Source of the DNA: Segatella hominis
GTDB lineage: Bacteria > Bacteroidota > Bacteroidia > Bacteroidales > Bacteroidaceae
Length of the DNA: 64,000 nt
Direction of reading: 5' to 3'
NCBI RefSeq assembly: GCF_019249725.2
Contig: NZ_CP137559.1
Coordinates: 1,673,501 to 1,737,500 of the forward strand
In this document: piece after piece, positions 26,132-33,734 of the stretch
How the letters are laid out: the number at the start of each line of letters is the position of its first letter
Numbering within the stretch: the first letter of the stretch is position 1
The notes under the pieces: model-generated
Databases searched by the model: none
What the model saw: the letters and a program-made list of their open reading frames with translations, nothing else
What the model was told of the DNA's origin: nothing
Position numbers and translations under genes: made by a program

Positions 26132-27345
26132 GCGACTAATTTATCTAAATTCTTTTTAATCGACTTTGCCAAAGCCTCTGCGAACAAAGGTGGAACAGCA
26201 TTGCCAATTTGTTTGTATTTTTCTCCTCTTGACCCTATAAACTCAAAATCATCAGGAAACGATTGTATTCTTGCTGCTTCACGAACAGTAAAAGACCTCG
26301 CTTGTTTCTCATCAGGATGGATAAATTGAAATCCATCTTTATGAATATGAGCCAATATTGTCTTAGATGGTAAATCCCACCACTGAACCACATAGCTATT
26401 ATCAAACACGCGAGCATGCTCATGTTCGTATTGAGGCATTTCTCTTCTGAGTTGTCCAAATGTCCAATGATTGTGAATCATCACCGTAAAACGTTCTCTG
26501 TCTAGAGCATTGTGTCGTCGAGCTATATGGTCTCTTAAAGGATAAACTCCCCTTTTACCTATTCTTTTCAAGAAGGTATTATCACAAGGATAATCAAAAG
26601 TCTCTGTAGATGCATCATTACCTGGCTCTACCGCCGGCAAATCACCGATAGCTTGCTTTACATCTACAAACTTCTGCCGTCCTTCACGCTCATCTAACGG
26701 AGTTTCAGGGTTCCAATGAGTTTTTATGACATCATTATAGAGTTCAGCCACAGATGTTTTGTCTATGTCTTTTCTTACCCCCATTATTATTACCCTTTTT
26801 CGTACTTGTGGTACTCCGTAATCTGCGGTATTATGAATTAATACCGTAGGATCACTTATAATATCATATTTGTTCCCTAGAGCCTGAATAATTTTGGGGA
26901 ATATATGATTGCCATTAACTTTTGCAGACAACACCCCTGTTACATTTTCAAATACAAAAAACTTCGGAGAATAATATTCTAGTATTTCTACATACTTCTC
27001 AAACAAAAAGTTTCTTGGATCTGTAGCCATTCCTTTTCCATCACGTACGCGACCTGCCGTAGAATAGGCCTGACAAGGAGGACCACCAATAATAACATCA
27101 ACAGTTCTTCCTGCTACTGCTTCATCAATCTTATCAATAATATCAGGGGTAGTTATATCATGTTCTATTACTTCTTTATCTATATTCTTATAACCATAAT
27201 AGCGCATTCTAGTCCTTAAGGTTTCACATGCCCAATGATTAATTTCAACATGGGCTAAAGCCTTAAAGCCTACTCTATAAAAGCCCTCAGAAAGACCTCC
27301 ACAACCAGCAAACAAATCTATAAAGGTATATTTTCTATTAGCCAT
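26128..27345 (-). CDS. DNA (cytosine-5-)-methyltransferase, M1 of the LlaJI-type system
   Basis: 405 residues with all core motifs of m5C methyltransferases: motif I FIDLFAGCGGLSEGF at the start, motif IV IIGGPPCQAYSTAGR with the catalytic Cys near residue 94, motif VI FVFENVTGVL, motif VIII VPQVRKRVIIMGVR, and motif X YKQIGNAVPPLFAEALA. It is the first full gene of the operon M1-M2-R1-R2, the gene order of LlaJI. It lies 23 bp after the out-of-frame controller gene. Composition is A+T-rich compared with the flanking core genes. Confidence 0.93.
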   Translation of the reverse strand: MANRKYTFIDLFAGCGGLSEGFYRVGFKALAHVEINHWACETLRTRMRYYGYKNIDKEVIEHDITTPDIIDKIDEAVAGRTVDVIIGGPPCQAYSTAGRVRDGKGMATDPRNFLFEKYVEILEYYSPKFFVFENVTGVLSAKVNGNHIFPKIIQALGNKYDIISDPTVLIHNTADYGVPQVRKRVIIMGVRKDIDKTSVAELYNDVIKTHWNPETPLDEREGRQKFVDVKQAIGDLPAVEPGNDASTETFDYPCDNTFLKRIGKRGVYPLRDHIARRHNALDRERFTVMIHNHWTFGQLRREMPQYEHEHARVFDNSYVVQWWDLPSKTILAHIHKDGFQFIHPDEKQARSFTVREAARIQSFPDDFEFIGSRGEKYKQIGNAVPPLFAEALAKSIKKNLDKLVA

Positions 27346-27368
27346 TGTTCTTTTTTAGCTTATTTTAA

Positions 27369-27628
27369 TCATTCACCTTCTCTTTTGCACAGTATATCCC
27401 TATCGACTTCCTGAATGAAGTCGACAAACGAGATGCCTAAAACCTGGCAAATATGATGAAGTTCTATGATATCAAGGCGGCGTTCACAAGTCTCAATCTT
27501 GCTTATAAACGCCTGATTAACTTTCAGTAGTTCAGCGAGTTGAGCCTGTGTTACCCCCCCATTTCGCGCTTGCTGCGCAAGCGACCAATGACTTGGTGAT
27601 ATAAATGTGAATGTATGCTCTTGTCCAT
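27369..27628 (-). pseudogene. XRE controller of the LlaJI-type operon, out of frame at a G7 tract
   Basis: From the ATG at 27628 the frame reads MDKSIHSHLYHQVIGRLRSK, REMGG and then stops at TAA. One extra G in the run of seven G (27554-27560, C on the plus strand) restores a full 86-residue C-protein-like regulator: VTQAQLAELLKVNQAFISKI, ETCERRLDIIELHHICQVLG, ISFVDFIQEVDRDI, ending at 27369. With eight G the helix-turn-helix aligns without gaps to the usual LR-x-REx-G-x-TQ start of XRE proteins. The gene precedes M1 by 23 bp and follows the operon promoter. It may be a phase-variable switch, a recent inactivation or an assembly error. Confidence 0.72.
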
Positions 27629-27648
27629 TTTTACTTTAATTTTAGGCG

Positions 27649-27690
27649 CAAATATATATTCTTTTATCGGATATCCCAAAATCGAATATC
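27649..27690 (-). promoter_or_regulatory. Promoter and possible C-box of the restriction operon
   Basis: Minus-strand TTTTG (27677-27681), 20 bp, TATATTTG (27649-27656). Two direct copies of ATCGRATATC (plus strand 27666-27675 and 27681-27690, 15 bp apart) overlap the -33 region and could be the operator for the controller protein. Confidence 0.6.
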
Positions 27691-27744
27691 ACATAGAATC
27701 AAATCTATAATCGTGTAATAATTCATAAAAAAGAAGGCTTATGC

Positions 27745-27775
27745 TTGGTAGTTTCAAGTTTTTATCTTATCTTTG
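27745..27775 (+). promoter_or_regulatory. Promoter of the mntA-hepT pair
   Basis: TTGG near 27745-27748, about 20 bp, TATCTTTG at 27768-27775. It puts the transcript start near 27782, so translation must begin at one of the ATGs from 27790 on. Confidence 0.65.
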
Positions 27776-27789
27776 CGGTAGAAACAAAA

Positions 27790-28095
27790 ATGATGATTAT
27801 GAAGTCAAAGGAATACTATATATCACTGATTTTATCTCATGCCGAAGAGCTGAAAAAGAACTTCGGAGTAAAGTCATTGCGCCTTTTTGGCTCAGTTTCC
27901 AGAAATGAACAGAAAGAAGGTAGTGATGTTGATATATGTGTAGATATGGAACCCAAAATGTTCCTTGTGGTTAGATTAAAGCGTTTTTTAGAAAACTTAT
28001 TAGAATGCTCTGTTGATATAGTAAGAATGCACAAGCATATAAATCCATTCCTTCTTAAAGAAATAGAACATGACGGAATATACATCATCAAATAG
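27790..28095 (+). CDS. MntA-like nucleotidyltransferase antitoxin
   Basis: 101 residues from the ATG at 27790 (others at 27793 and 27799). It is a minimal nucleotidyltransferase: LRLFGSVSRNEQKEGSDVDI holds the GSxxR and SDxDI metal-binding Asp pair near residues 32-50, with a third acidic strand at SVDIVRM. In the type VII MntA/HepT systems this enzyme adds AMP to a tyrosine of the HEPN toxin to silence it. Its end overlaps the HEPN gene by 26 bp. It is divergent from the restriction operon, with about 140 bp between their starts. Confidence 0.85.
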   Translation: MMIMKSKEYYISLILSHAEELKKNFGVKSLRLFGSVSRNEQKEGSDVDICVDMEPKMFLVVRLKRFLENLLECSVDIVRMHKHINPFLLKEIEHDGIYIIK

Positions 28096-28447
28096 AATAG
28101 TTGGCACCTTAATACAAATTAAGGAAGCTATCAAACAATTGCAAGATTGGAACAGAGATGTACAGGTTGTTGATGATTACTATAGTACGCCTGAGGGAAT
28201 GAAGAATCTTGCAGCTAGTTGTATGCTTATAGAGGCAATTGGAGAAGGAGTCAAGCAAATTGACAGATTAACTCAATCTCGCCTATTAATTGAACGTCCA
28301 GAAATACCATGGCAAGATGTTATTGGCATACGTAACCATATTGCACATGGTTACTTTAATATAGACGGGGATATAGTGTTAGATGTCATCAAGAACAATC
28401 TCGATGATTTGTTAGCAGCCATCGAGTATTTTATAGCAAAATTCTAA
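28070..28447 (+). CDS. HepT-like HEPN toxin
   Basis: 125 residues of the HEPN/DUF86 family, all helical. The RNase motif RX4HXY is present as RNHIAHGY near residue 100; its Tyr is the residue modified by MntA in characterised systems. AASCMLIEAIGEGVKQIDRL is the conserved central helix. The start overlaps the mntA-like gene, giving coupled translation. Its 3' end overlaps the convergent NUDIX gene by 17 bp. Expected activity is tRNA or mRNA cleavage; not directly shown by sequence. Confidence 0.88.
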   Translation: MTEYTSSNRIVGTLIQIKEAIKQLQDWNRDVQVVDDYYSTPEGMKNLAASCMLIEAIGEGVKQIDRLTQSRLLIERPEIPWQDVIGIRNHIAHGYFNIDGDIVLDVIKNNLDDLLAAIEYFIAKF

Positions 28448-28823
28448 CTACATCAACATCCGCTGCAGCCCAGTCGAGATTTTTCAACTCTACAGGCCTG
28501 CACCACTTGCTATCAGCGTGCTCACGCCTCTTGAACCCATCAGCATCGCCTTTTGGCGTACACAGAAAGGCTGTCATGGTTATCGAGAAATCAGGATATT
28601 CGTGATTCACGGTTACCAACTCCTCTCCTACTTCTACAGGATACTCCATCTCCTCCATCAACTCACGAGCCAATGCCTGTTGAGGAGTTTCCCCAGGTTC
28701 AATCTTGCCACCAGGAAACTCCCATTTATAGCTGGTATATTCAAACTTCGTCTTGCCTTTCTGCATGCAGAGGTACTTGCCATTATGGCAAACAACGGCT
28801 GCTACCACATTATAATGTATCAT
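28431..28823 (-). CDS. NUDIX hydrolase, (deoxy)nucleoside triphosphate pyrophosphohydrolase
   Basis: 130 residues, MutT-like. The Nudix box is complete: GGKIEPGETPQQALARELME followed by EM, near residues 38-60. YKWEFPGGK and the C-terminal REHADSKWCRPVELKNLDW match the MutT/NudG group acting on damaged dNTPs. It lies 45 bp downstream of the PLD-helicase gene on the same strand and is probably in its operon. The pairing suggests a joint role rather than general nucleotide sanitising, but that is inference. Confidence 0.87.
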   Translation of the reverse strand: MIHYNVVAAVVCHNGKYLCMQKGKTKFEYTSYKWEFPGGKIEPGETPQQALARELMEEMEYPVEVGEELVTVNHEYPDFSITMTAFLCTPKGDADGFKRREHADSKWCRPVELKNLDWAAADVDVVRILL

Positions 28824-28834
28824 TGTCTTAACAA

Positions 28835-28873
28835 CTTAAAATATCATCTACTCGATTTAAAATATCATTTACT
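28835..28873 (-). repeat. TTAAAATATCAT pair between helicase and NUDIX genes
   Basis: TTAAAATATCAT occurs twice, 21 bp apart, in the 45-bp gap and just across the helicase stop. It resembles the AAATATCATCT part of the 27-bp ugd-leader repeats. Probably minor. Confidence 0.4.
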
Positions 28874-31643
28874 CCATCCATTGGAAATCTTCCTGCAATT
28901 CTTGCGGCAACGGATTGTCCATGTGAATATCATATAATATAGATCCATTCTTTGTCACACCCTTTCTTGCATTCTCCAAGTGACCAGTACCTATATATGT
29001 ATAAGGCAGGGTGATACCATTCTCGGCACTCACCTTTCTCACAAATACCAATACCCTTTTGGCTGCCCGCTGCAAAGCCTCATCCTTGGCAGAAATATGG
29101 GCAATACTTTCCCACTGGAAAACATCTGGAGACAAGAACTTGTCATTATACTTCAAATGATCATCCAGGGAAGCATCCTTCTTCAAACCAGCAAAGACAT
29201 ACATATTGCCATTTTTATAGTATGTGCCATACTGATTGTGCTTCGGATTCTCCAATATCTTCAAGAGCACCTGGTCCTGGCGATAATCCTGCCATAACAG
29301 GAAATCCTCTGTTTCATCAGCATATCTTGCATCATATTGTGTCAAACCATAGTTGAGTAAATCTTGCAGATAAGCCTCATATTCCTGTTCTCTTTCACCA
29401 CATAAATGCACTTCACCCTCTTCTATCTTCACTGCCATTCCATCTTCAAGGAATCGCAAAGCATGCTCCAGTTGCTCTGGCTTAAAACCAGGAATCTCCT
29501 CCTGGATATTGGCTTCTATATGAGATAACGCAGTCTCTCCGCTTAGTAAATTTTTGATTACCAAATACTCATGCTCTCTTACCAATGGCAAAAGACTTGA
29601 AAGATAATTGATGCAAGCTATCTGCTCTTCTGAGAATACAGGTAAATCCTCTTCCTCTATACCCTTTAAGAAGCCATAATAAGAATTTGTTTTCTTGGAG
29701 CCAATCTTTATCTTCATGAATTTCAAGAGATTAGGAGCATAATCACTATTCATATAATCCATGTGCGATGGATAAGATGGAGTCTTCAGATAAGCCTTGA
29801 AGTTCTGATAATCCATCTTCAGATAGTTGATGCGATTAAAATTCTCGCTCTCTATTTTATCGATGATTTCCTCTTTTGAAAGATCGTCGATGTGGATTTC
29901 TACACCATAATCACTCAAGCCCAAACTTTTGAAATCATTCCTCACCATAAACTTCAGGAGTTTCTTCTCTAATATGGAATTGCGAGAAAGACTACCCAGC
30001 GCCAAAGCGATATGAACGCTGCGCTTATAGCTATTTCCGATAAAGTCGAGTATCGTAACGTAGGGCTTATTGGTATATTTACGAAGACCTCGACCCAATT
30101 GTTGTAAGAAGATAGTACTCGACTCCGTTGGGCGCAAAAAGAGCACCATATTGACACCCGGAATATCCACACCCTCGTTCAGAATATCTACAGCAAACAA
30201 GATTTCCAAATCCCGGTTTTCATCTTGCAAATCATTGTAAGCACGAATACGTTCACCAGCTTTGTTCTTCCCACTCAAGAATGCTGTATGATAATAATCG
30301 CCTAAGTTATCAGCCATCATCCTTGCATGCTGGATGTTTCTACAGAAAGCCAGCGCCTTCAGTTTCTGTCCTTCCATACGATGTTTTTCAATCTGCTGAT
30401 GAATAAACTCGCAGTTTTCAGGCATAGAGATTTGCGATATTAATCGGCGTTCACCTGAAGAGGTCAAGCCATAATCTACCAATTCATCACGAATACCATA
30501 ATAATGGAAAGGCACAATCAGATCGTTGATGATTGCATCTCGGAGCCTCAACTCATAAGGGATATTATTGCCGAAGATTTCTACCACATCCTGATTGTCC
30601 ATACGATTTTCTGTAGCTGTCAAGCCCAACAAGAACTCTGGTTCAAAATAGTCGATAATCTTGCGATAACTATCCGCCACAGCATGATGACACTCATCGA
30701 TAATGATATAATCAAATTCCTTCTTATCAAAGAGTTCGAGCGAACGGCACATAGAGACATTGGTAGAAAACAGGAAATCCTCACCAGACTCCTTAGCCTC
30801 TGCATTATACAATCCGCAAGTCTTAGCGCCACCAAATACCTTTTGGAAGGTTTCTAATGATTTCTTCAGGATAGAGCTTTCATGAACGATATAGAGCAAT
30901 CTGTCTGGATTGAAATTGAGCGCATCGAAAGCTGCCAAATAAGTCTTTCCCGACCCCGTAGCAGAAATTACCAATGCACGCTCCTGTCCGATGGCACGAT
31001 AGCGATTCAATTCTCTGAGTGCTTTGCGCTGCATATAGTTGGGCTTGATGTCAGAGTTAGCCATATCATAATCCATATCCCAGCGTTCAATGGCAAAGTT
31101 GAGTTTGGTGGCATAAGTCTTGATTCTGTCCTGAGACAATTCATAAGTCTTGCTCCATAGCTTTTCAAACTCAGCCATTGCATCAAGATAGGCCTCTGCA
31201 TCTCGCTCGCAATCCACCACCAAATCCCATTCTATGTTTTTCAGCAAAGCATAACGAGTGATATTGGATGATCCCACAACCATTTCTACCCTATTATCTT
31301 CCATCTCGAAAATATAGCCTTTGGAATGAAATCCATTGGTAGAATAGTTTTTCTCATCATGGAAGCATTCATCATCCAGATGGCATTCGAAATGAGGAAA
31401 TTGCGTTAAGCTCATAAAAAAGTTCAAAGATTCCACATCCGTGAAGTTCTGATAGGTAGAAGTGATGATTCTGCCTTTAGCTCCACGTTCCAAAGCAGCC
31501 TTGATGTCTTTCGCCAAAAGTACTAAGCCAGCTTTCTTGATAAAACTGACTGAGAAATCAAATGATTTACAACGTCGTAAATTCATCTGAATGGTTGACA
31601 GAAAAGATGTCTCGGTATAATTAGTTAAAAATCTCGAATTCAT
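28869..31643 (-). CDS. PLD nuclease-SF2 helicase-DUF3427 fusion protein
   Basis: 924 residues. Residues 1-170 are a phospholipase-D-type nuclease domain with one HxK motif (GFHSKGYIFE followed by VVGSSNITRYAL). Residues about 195-560 are a superfamily 2 helicase: Walker A VISATGSGKTYLAAF, DEAH-like IIDECHHA, motif III LLGLTATENR, and motif VI QQLGRGLRKY. The C-terminal 300 residues are a DUF3427 region. This multidomain type is common in defence islands and is often beside, or fused to, a NUDIX enzyme, as here. It probably cuts or remodels foreign DNA. The start at 31643 is supported by the promoter 22 bp upstream. Confidence 0.85.
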   Translation of the reverse strand: MNSRFLTNYTETSFLSTIQMNLRRCKSFDFSVSFIKKAGLVLLAKDIKAALERGAKGRIITSTYQNFTDVESLNFFMSLTQFPHFECHLDDECFHDEKNYSTNGFHSKGYIFEMEDNRVEMVVGSSNITRYALLKNIEWDLVVDCERDAEAYLDAMAEFEKLWSKTYELSQDRIKTYATKLNFAIERWDMDYDMANSDIKPNYMQRKALRELNRYRAIGQERALVISATGSGKTYLAAFDALNFNPDRLLYIVHESSILKKSLETFQKVFGGAKTCGLYNAEAKESGEDFLFSTNVSMCRSLELFDKKEFDYIIIDECHHAVADSYRKIIDYFEPEFLLGLTATENRMDNQDVVEIFGNNIPYELRLRDAIINDLIVPFHYYGIRDELVDYGLTSSGERRLISQISMPENCEFIHQQIEKHRMEGQKLKALAFCRNIQHARMMADNLGDYYHTAFLSGKNKAGERIRAYNDLQDENRDLEILFAVDILNEGVDIPGVNMVLFLRPTESSTIFLQQLGRGLRKYTNKPYVTILDFIGNSYKRSVHIALALGSLSRNSILEKKLLKFMVRNDFKSLGLSDYGVEIHIDDLSKEEIIDKIESENFNRINYLKMDYQNFKAYLKTPSYPSHMDYMNSDYAPNLLKFMKIKIGSKKTNSYYGFLKGIEEEDLPVFSEEQIACINYLSSLLPLVREHEYLVIKNLLSGETALSHIEANIQEEIPGFKPEQLEHALRFLEDGMAVKIEEGEVHLCGEREQEYEAYLQDLLNYGLTQYDARYADETEDFLLWQDYRQDQVLLKILENPKHNQYGTYYKNGNMYVFAGLKKDASLDDHLKYNDKFLSPDVFQWESIAHISAKDEALQRAAKRVLVFVRKVSAENGITLPYTYIGTGHLENARKGVTKNGSILYDIHMDNPLPQELQEDFQWME

Positions 31644-31664
31644 AAGCCTTTACAATTTGCTTGC

Positions 31665-31672
31665 AAAAATAC
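31665..31672 (-). promoter_or_regulatory. Promoter -7 element of the PLD-helicase operon
   Basis: Minus-strand TATTTTTG at 31665-31672. No clear -33 TTTG at 19-20 bp. Confidence 0.45.
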
Positions 31673-31760
31673 AAAAAAGAATCCAGATACTTCACTTTTC
31701 CGCTTATTTTTCATATCTTCGCATCCTAAAAAAACAATTATTATGGGATAGGGAGAATTC

Positions 31761-31806
31761 CGAAAACCTTAATGACACTTAATGACACCTACCCTTAATG
31801 ACACCT
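31761..31806 (+). repeat. TTAATGACAC repeat, second direct copy
   Basis: CGAAAACC followed by TTAATGACAC at 31769, 31779 and 31795. The first 27 bp equal the copy at 17861-17887. Together the two copies flank the vsr-to-helicase segment as direct repeats. Confidence 0.85.
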
Positions 31807-31981
31807 CTTCTCGAAGATTTTAGCATTTTCATATGTATCAGTATATCTTCCCAAACTCTTTTGTCTATTCTCGAAAGCTCTTATTACGGTAGTGAAAAAC
31901 TTTCGGAACTTTACTTCTTTATGTGTGAATATCACTAAAAACACACGCTAATGTTAATGTTGTAAAAAAAATCAGAGAAAA

Positions 31982-32013
31982 TTGGGTGGTTCGGGAAAAA
32001 TATACTATCTTTG
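31982..32013 (+). promoter_or_regulatory. Promoter of the candidate sRNA
   Basis: TTGG at 31982-31985, about 20 bp, TATCTTTG at 32006-32013. No ORF with an RBS follows; the next features are hairpins and a terminator. Confidence 0.65.
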
Positions 32014-32019
32014 CATAAA

Positions 32020-32163
32020 AGTTCTTTATTTCTCGTGAGAGAAGTGAGAACTGGCAAGAGCTCTAATTAGAGCTTTTGTGTTTGTAAGTTAATCACTCCG
32101 GGGATAATTCCCCGGTACTCTCCAAAAGCCCCCAACTGTGAAGCTGGAGGTTTTTATTTTTTT
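32020..32163 (+). ncRNA. Candidate small RNA with four hairpins
   Basis: Between a good promoter and a terminator lie TTCTCGTGAGAGAA (stem-loop), AGCTCTAATTAGAGCT (palindrome at about 32059-32074), CCGGGGATAATTCCCCGG (6-bp stem at 32098-32115) and a terminator stem CCCCCAACT/AGCTGGAGG at 32129-32150 followed by TTTTTATTTTTTTA. There is no open frame with a credible start. The boundaries are inferred from promoter and terminator. The family is unknown. Confidence 0.6.
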
Positions 32164-32504
32164 ATACTATATCACACGCAACTTAAAACACCCGAAGAGG
32201 TGGAATGTGCCGATTCTTCAGTCCCATATCCTGTAATGCTCTTCCGAGTTTGTCATCCTTTGCCCTTATTTTGGCCGTTATTGATGAGCGGCGCCTGTCA
32301 TCAATTTAGACCAAGGAGAGTCGTCTTTTATGGCTGTTTTCAGTACAAGAGGAGCTTTCTTTCGCAATGCTGGTGCAAAGGTACAATTTTTCTGAGCAGA
32401 AAACAAGAATATGGCAAAAAAGTTATAAAAAAGTCTGTAAGTATCTGATTTATAGCGATATATATAAAATTGAATTTTGCATTTAATATCTTTGGGAAAA
32501 CAAA
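32164..32504. other. Non-coding stretch between the sRNA and the inverted repeat
   Basis: No gene with proper start and RBS was found. On the minus strand TACCTTTG at 32379-32386 could be a promoter, and short protein-like text follows in two frames (LRKKAPLVLKTAIKDDSPWS; RALQDMGLKNRHIPPLRVF), which may be a decayed small gene. The evidence is too weak to name it. Confidence 0.35.
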
Positions 32505-32666
32505 GGTGTCATTAAGAGTGGGTGTCATTAAGGGTCATTAAGGTTTTCGGGGGCGCAAATTTGCTCTATAGTATAATATATAAAATTTATATATTATACT
32601 ATAGCCCTAAATGACACTTCCATTTTTTCTTAATGACACTTAATGACACCCACTCTTAATGACACC
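32505..32666. repeat. Large inverted repeat built on GTGTCATTAA, with a 39-bp palindrome centre
   Basis: The left arm (32505-32532) GTGTCATTAAGAGTGGGTGT, then CATTAAG, is the reverse complement of the right arm at about 32639-32666. Between them 32566-32604 is a perfect palindrome: 19 bp starting CTATAGTATAATATATAAA, one central base, then its complement. The left part also carries AAGGTTTTCGG, the reverse of the repeat's leading block. The whole could fold into one long hairpin and resembles a miniature mobile or REP-type element. Confidence 0.8.
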
Positions 32667-32826
32667 CTGTAGGAACCATCCTGCAAAATGACACAGCTTT
32701 AGAAAGAACTTTTTTCAACTCGTTATCTATTTGATTTTCAGATAGTTATCACTCTAAAATCACTCAAACAGACTCAATTATTTAATATTAAAATCGGAAA
32801 AGCTTGCATATTAGAAAAATAATGCT

Positions 32827-32834
32827 TATATTTG
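32827..32834 (+). promoter_or_regulatory. Promoter -7 element before the decayed ORF
   Basis: TATATTTG at 32827-32834, about 48 bp before the ATG at 32882. Confidence 0.45.
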
Positions 32835-32881
32835 CAGAAAATTTCAGAAAAAGAGATATTGAGGAGTAAGAGGGGGAGCTT

Positions 32882-33064
32882 ATGGTACAAGAACGCAACA
32901 GAATACAATTGCCCCTGGAAGAAATCAAACTTGCCTTCGCTGCATCCTGCGTGGAGGGAACGGCGAGAAAGCTACATTGCCGACGACTTCATCATGGAAA
33001 TGCAGAGGGGATAGTATTAAGAGTGGGTGCCTTTAAGGTTTTAACGGATATATTTGGTTATTAA
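32882..33064 (+). pseudogene. Degenerate small ORF interrupted by an island repeat
   Basis: The frame from 32882 reads MVQERNRIQLPLEEIKLAFA, ASCVEGTARK, which is protein-like, then loses quality. Another frame continues as ESYIADDFIMEMQRG and stops at 33012-33014. The last third of the first frame is the island repeat at 33016-33043. This suggests a small gene broken by a frameshift and a repeat insertion. No family named. Confidence 0.4.
33016..33043 (-). repeat. Diverged island repeat copy
   Basis: TAAGAGTGGGTGCCTTTAAG then GTTTTAA matches the reverse form of the TTAATGACAC repeat (TAAGAGTGGGTGTCATTAAG...GGTTTT) with a few changes. Confidence 0.65.
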
Positions 33065-33080
33065 TAATGGAGGATTGAAT

Positions 33081-33230
33081 ATGAATAAATTAACAAGAGA
33101 AGAGGCTCTTAGACGTTGGGAATCAGCCAAGGCAACAAAGAAAGCCATGGTTGACAAGATGCAGAAGATGCTTTATGAAGACTACAAATTACGTACGGGC
33201 GAAGAACCTGTAAACTTTAATGTCTTGTAA
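33081..33230 (+). CDS. Small protein paired with a DUF6169 gene
   Basis: 49 residues (MNKLTREEALRRWESAKATK, KAMVDKMQKMLYEDY, ending GEEPVNFNVL). A GGAGG ribosome-binding site lies 11 bp before the ATG. It is basic and predicted helical. Its stop codon TAA shares its last A with the start ATG of the next gene (TAATG), so the two are translationally coupled. I recall similar short ORFs before DUF6169 genes in Bacteroides. Not recognised as a known domain. Confidence 0.72.
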   Translation: MNKLTREEALRRWESAKATKKAMVDKMQKMLYEDYKLRTGEEPVNFNVL

Positions 33231-33733
33231 TGGAAGAATTGGAATTAGATAGAATAAATGCCAATTCTCCTTATATTGTTGAATTGGATTTTTCAACAGG
33301 CTTATTCAAGTTTGTAAGCGACTTTGGAGTAAGCTTTAGTGTTGCTTTTGAAAAAGACGAATTGCTGCAAAGCGGAGAGTCATATCAGTTTGCGTTGACT
33401 AATTATGAAGGAACCAAATCACCACGAGATTCCAAAGTTAGAGAAACGGTAATGTGTATTGTGGATGAATTCTTTCGTAAAAATCAAGCTGCATTATTAT
33501 ATATATGTGAAACTGGCGATGGAATGCAAAAAATGAGAAGTCGTCTATTCAGTTATTGGTTTTCTGTTTATGCAGAGAATGATGATTTTCTTTTTCTCCC
33601 TCAAGTTGTTTACGATGAAGAAGAAAATGAGAATTACGCAGCATTGATTATCAGAAGAGACAATCCTCTGTTTAATGATTTAGTATCTGAATTTACAAAT
33701 ACTATAACTTTATTGAATGGCAAGCCAGATTAA
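33230..33733 (+). CDS. DUF6169 family protein
   Basis: 167 residues. The start overlaps the small upstream ORF. LDFSTGLFKFVSDFGVSFSV, then AFEKDELL, fits the family's N-terminal block. The central KVRETVMCIVDEFFRKN and LLYICETGDGMQKMRSRLF are the best conserved parts, and SYWFSVYAEND follows. No catalytic motif is evident. The compact coupled pair, in a toxin-antitoxin-rich island, is compatible with a two-component toxin-antitoxin or regulatory module; this is inference only. Confidence 0.68.
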   Translation: MEELELDRINANSPYIVELDFSTGLFKFVSDFGVSFSVAFEKDELLQSGESYQFALTNYEGTKSPRDSKVRETVMCIVDEFFRKNQAALLYICETGDGMQKMRSRLFSYWFSVYAENDDFLFLPQVVYDEEENENYAALIIRRDNPLFNDLVSEFTNTITLLNGKPD

Positions 33734-33734
33734 T

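Noticed and set aside
32200..32448. 82-codon plus-strand frame after the sRNA
   Set aside because: No RBS, Cys/Phe-rich text without a domain, and a minus-strand promoter inside it; not supported as a gene.
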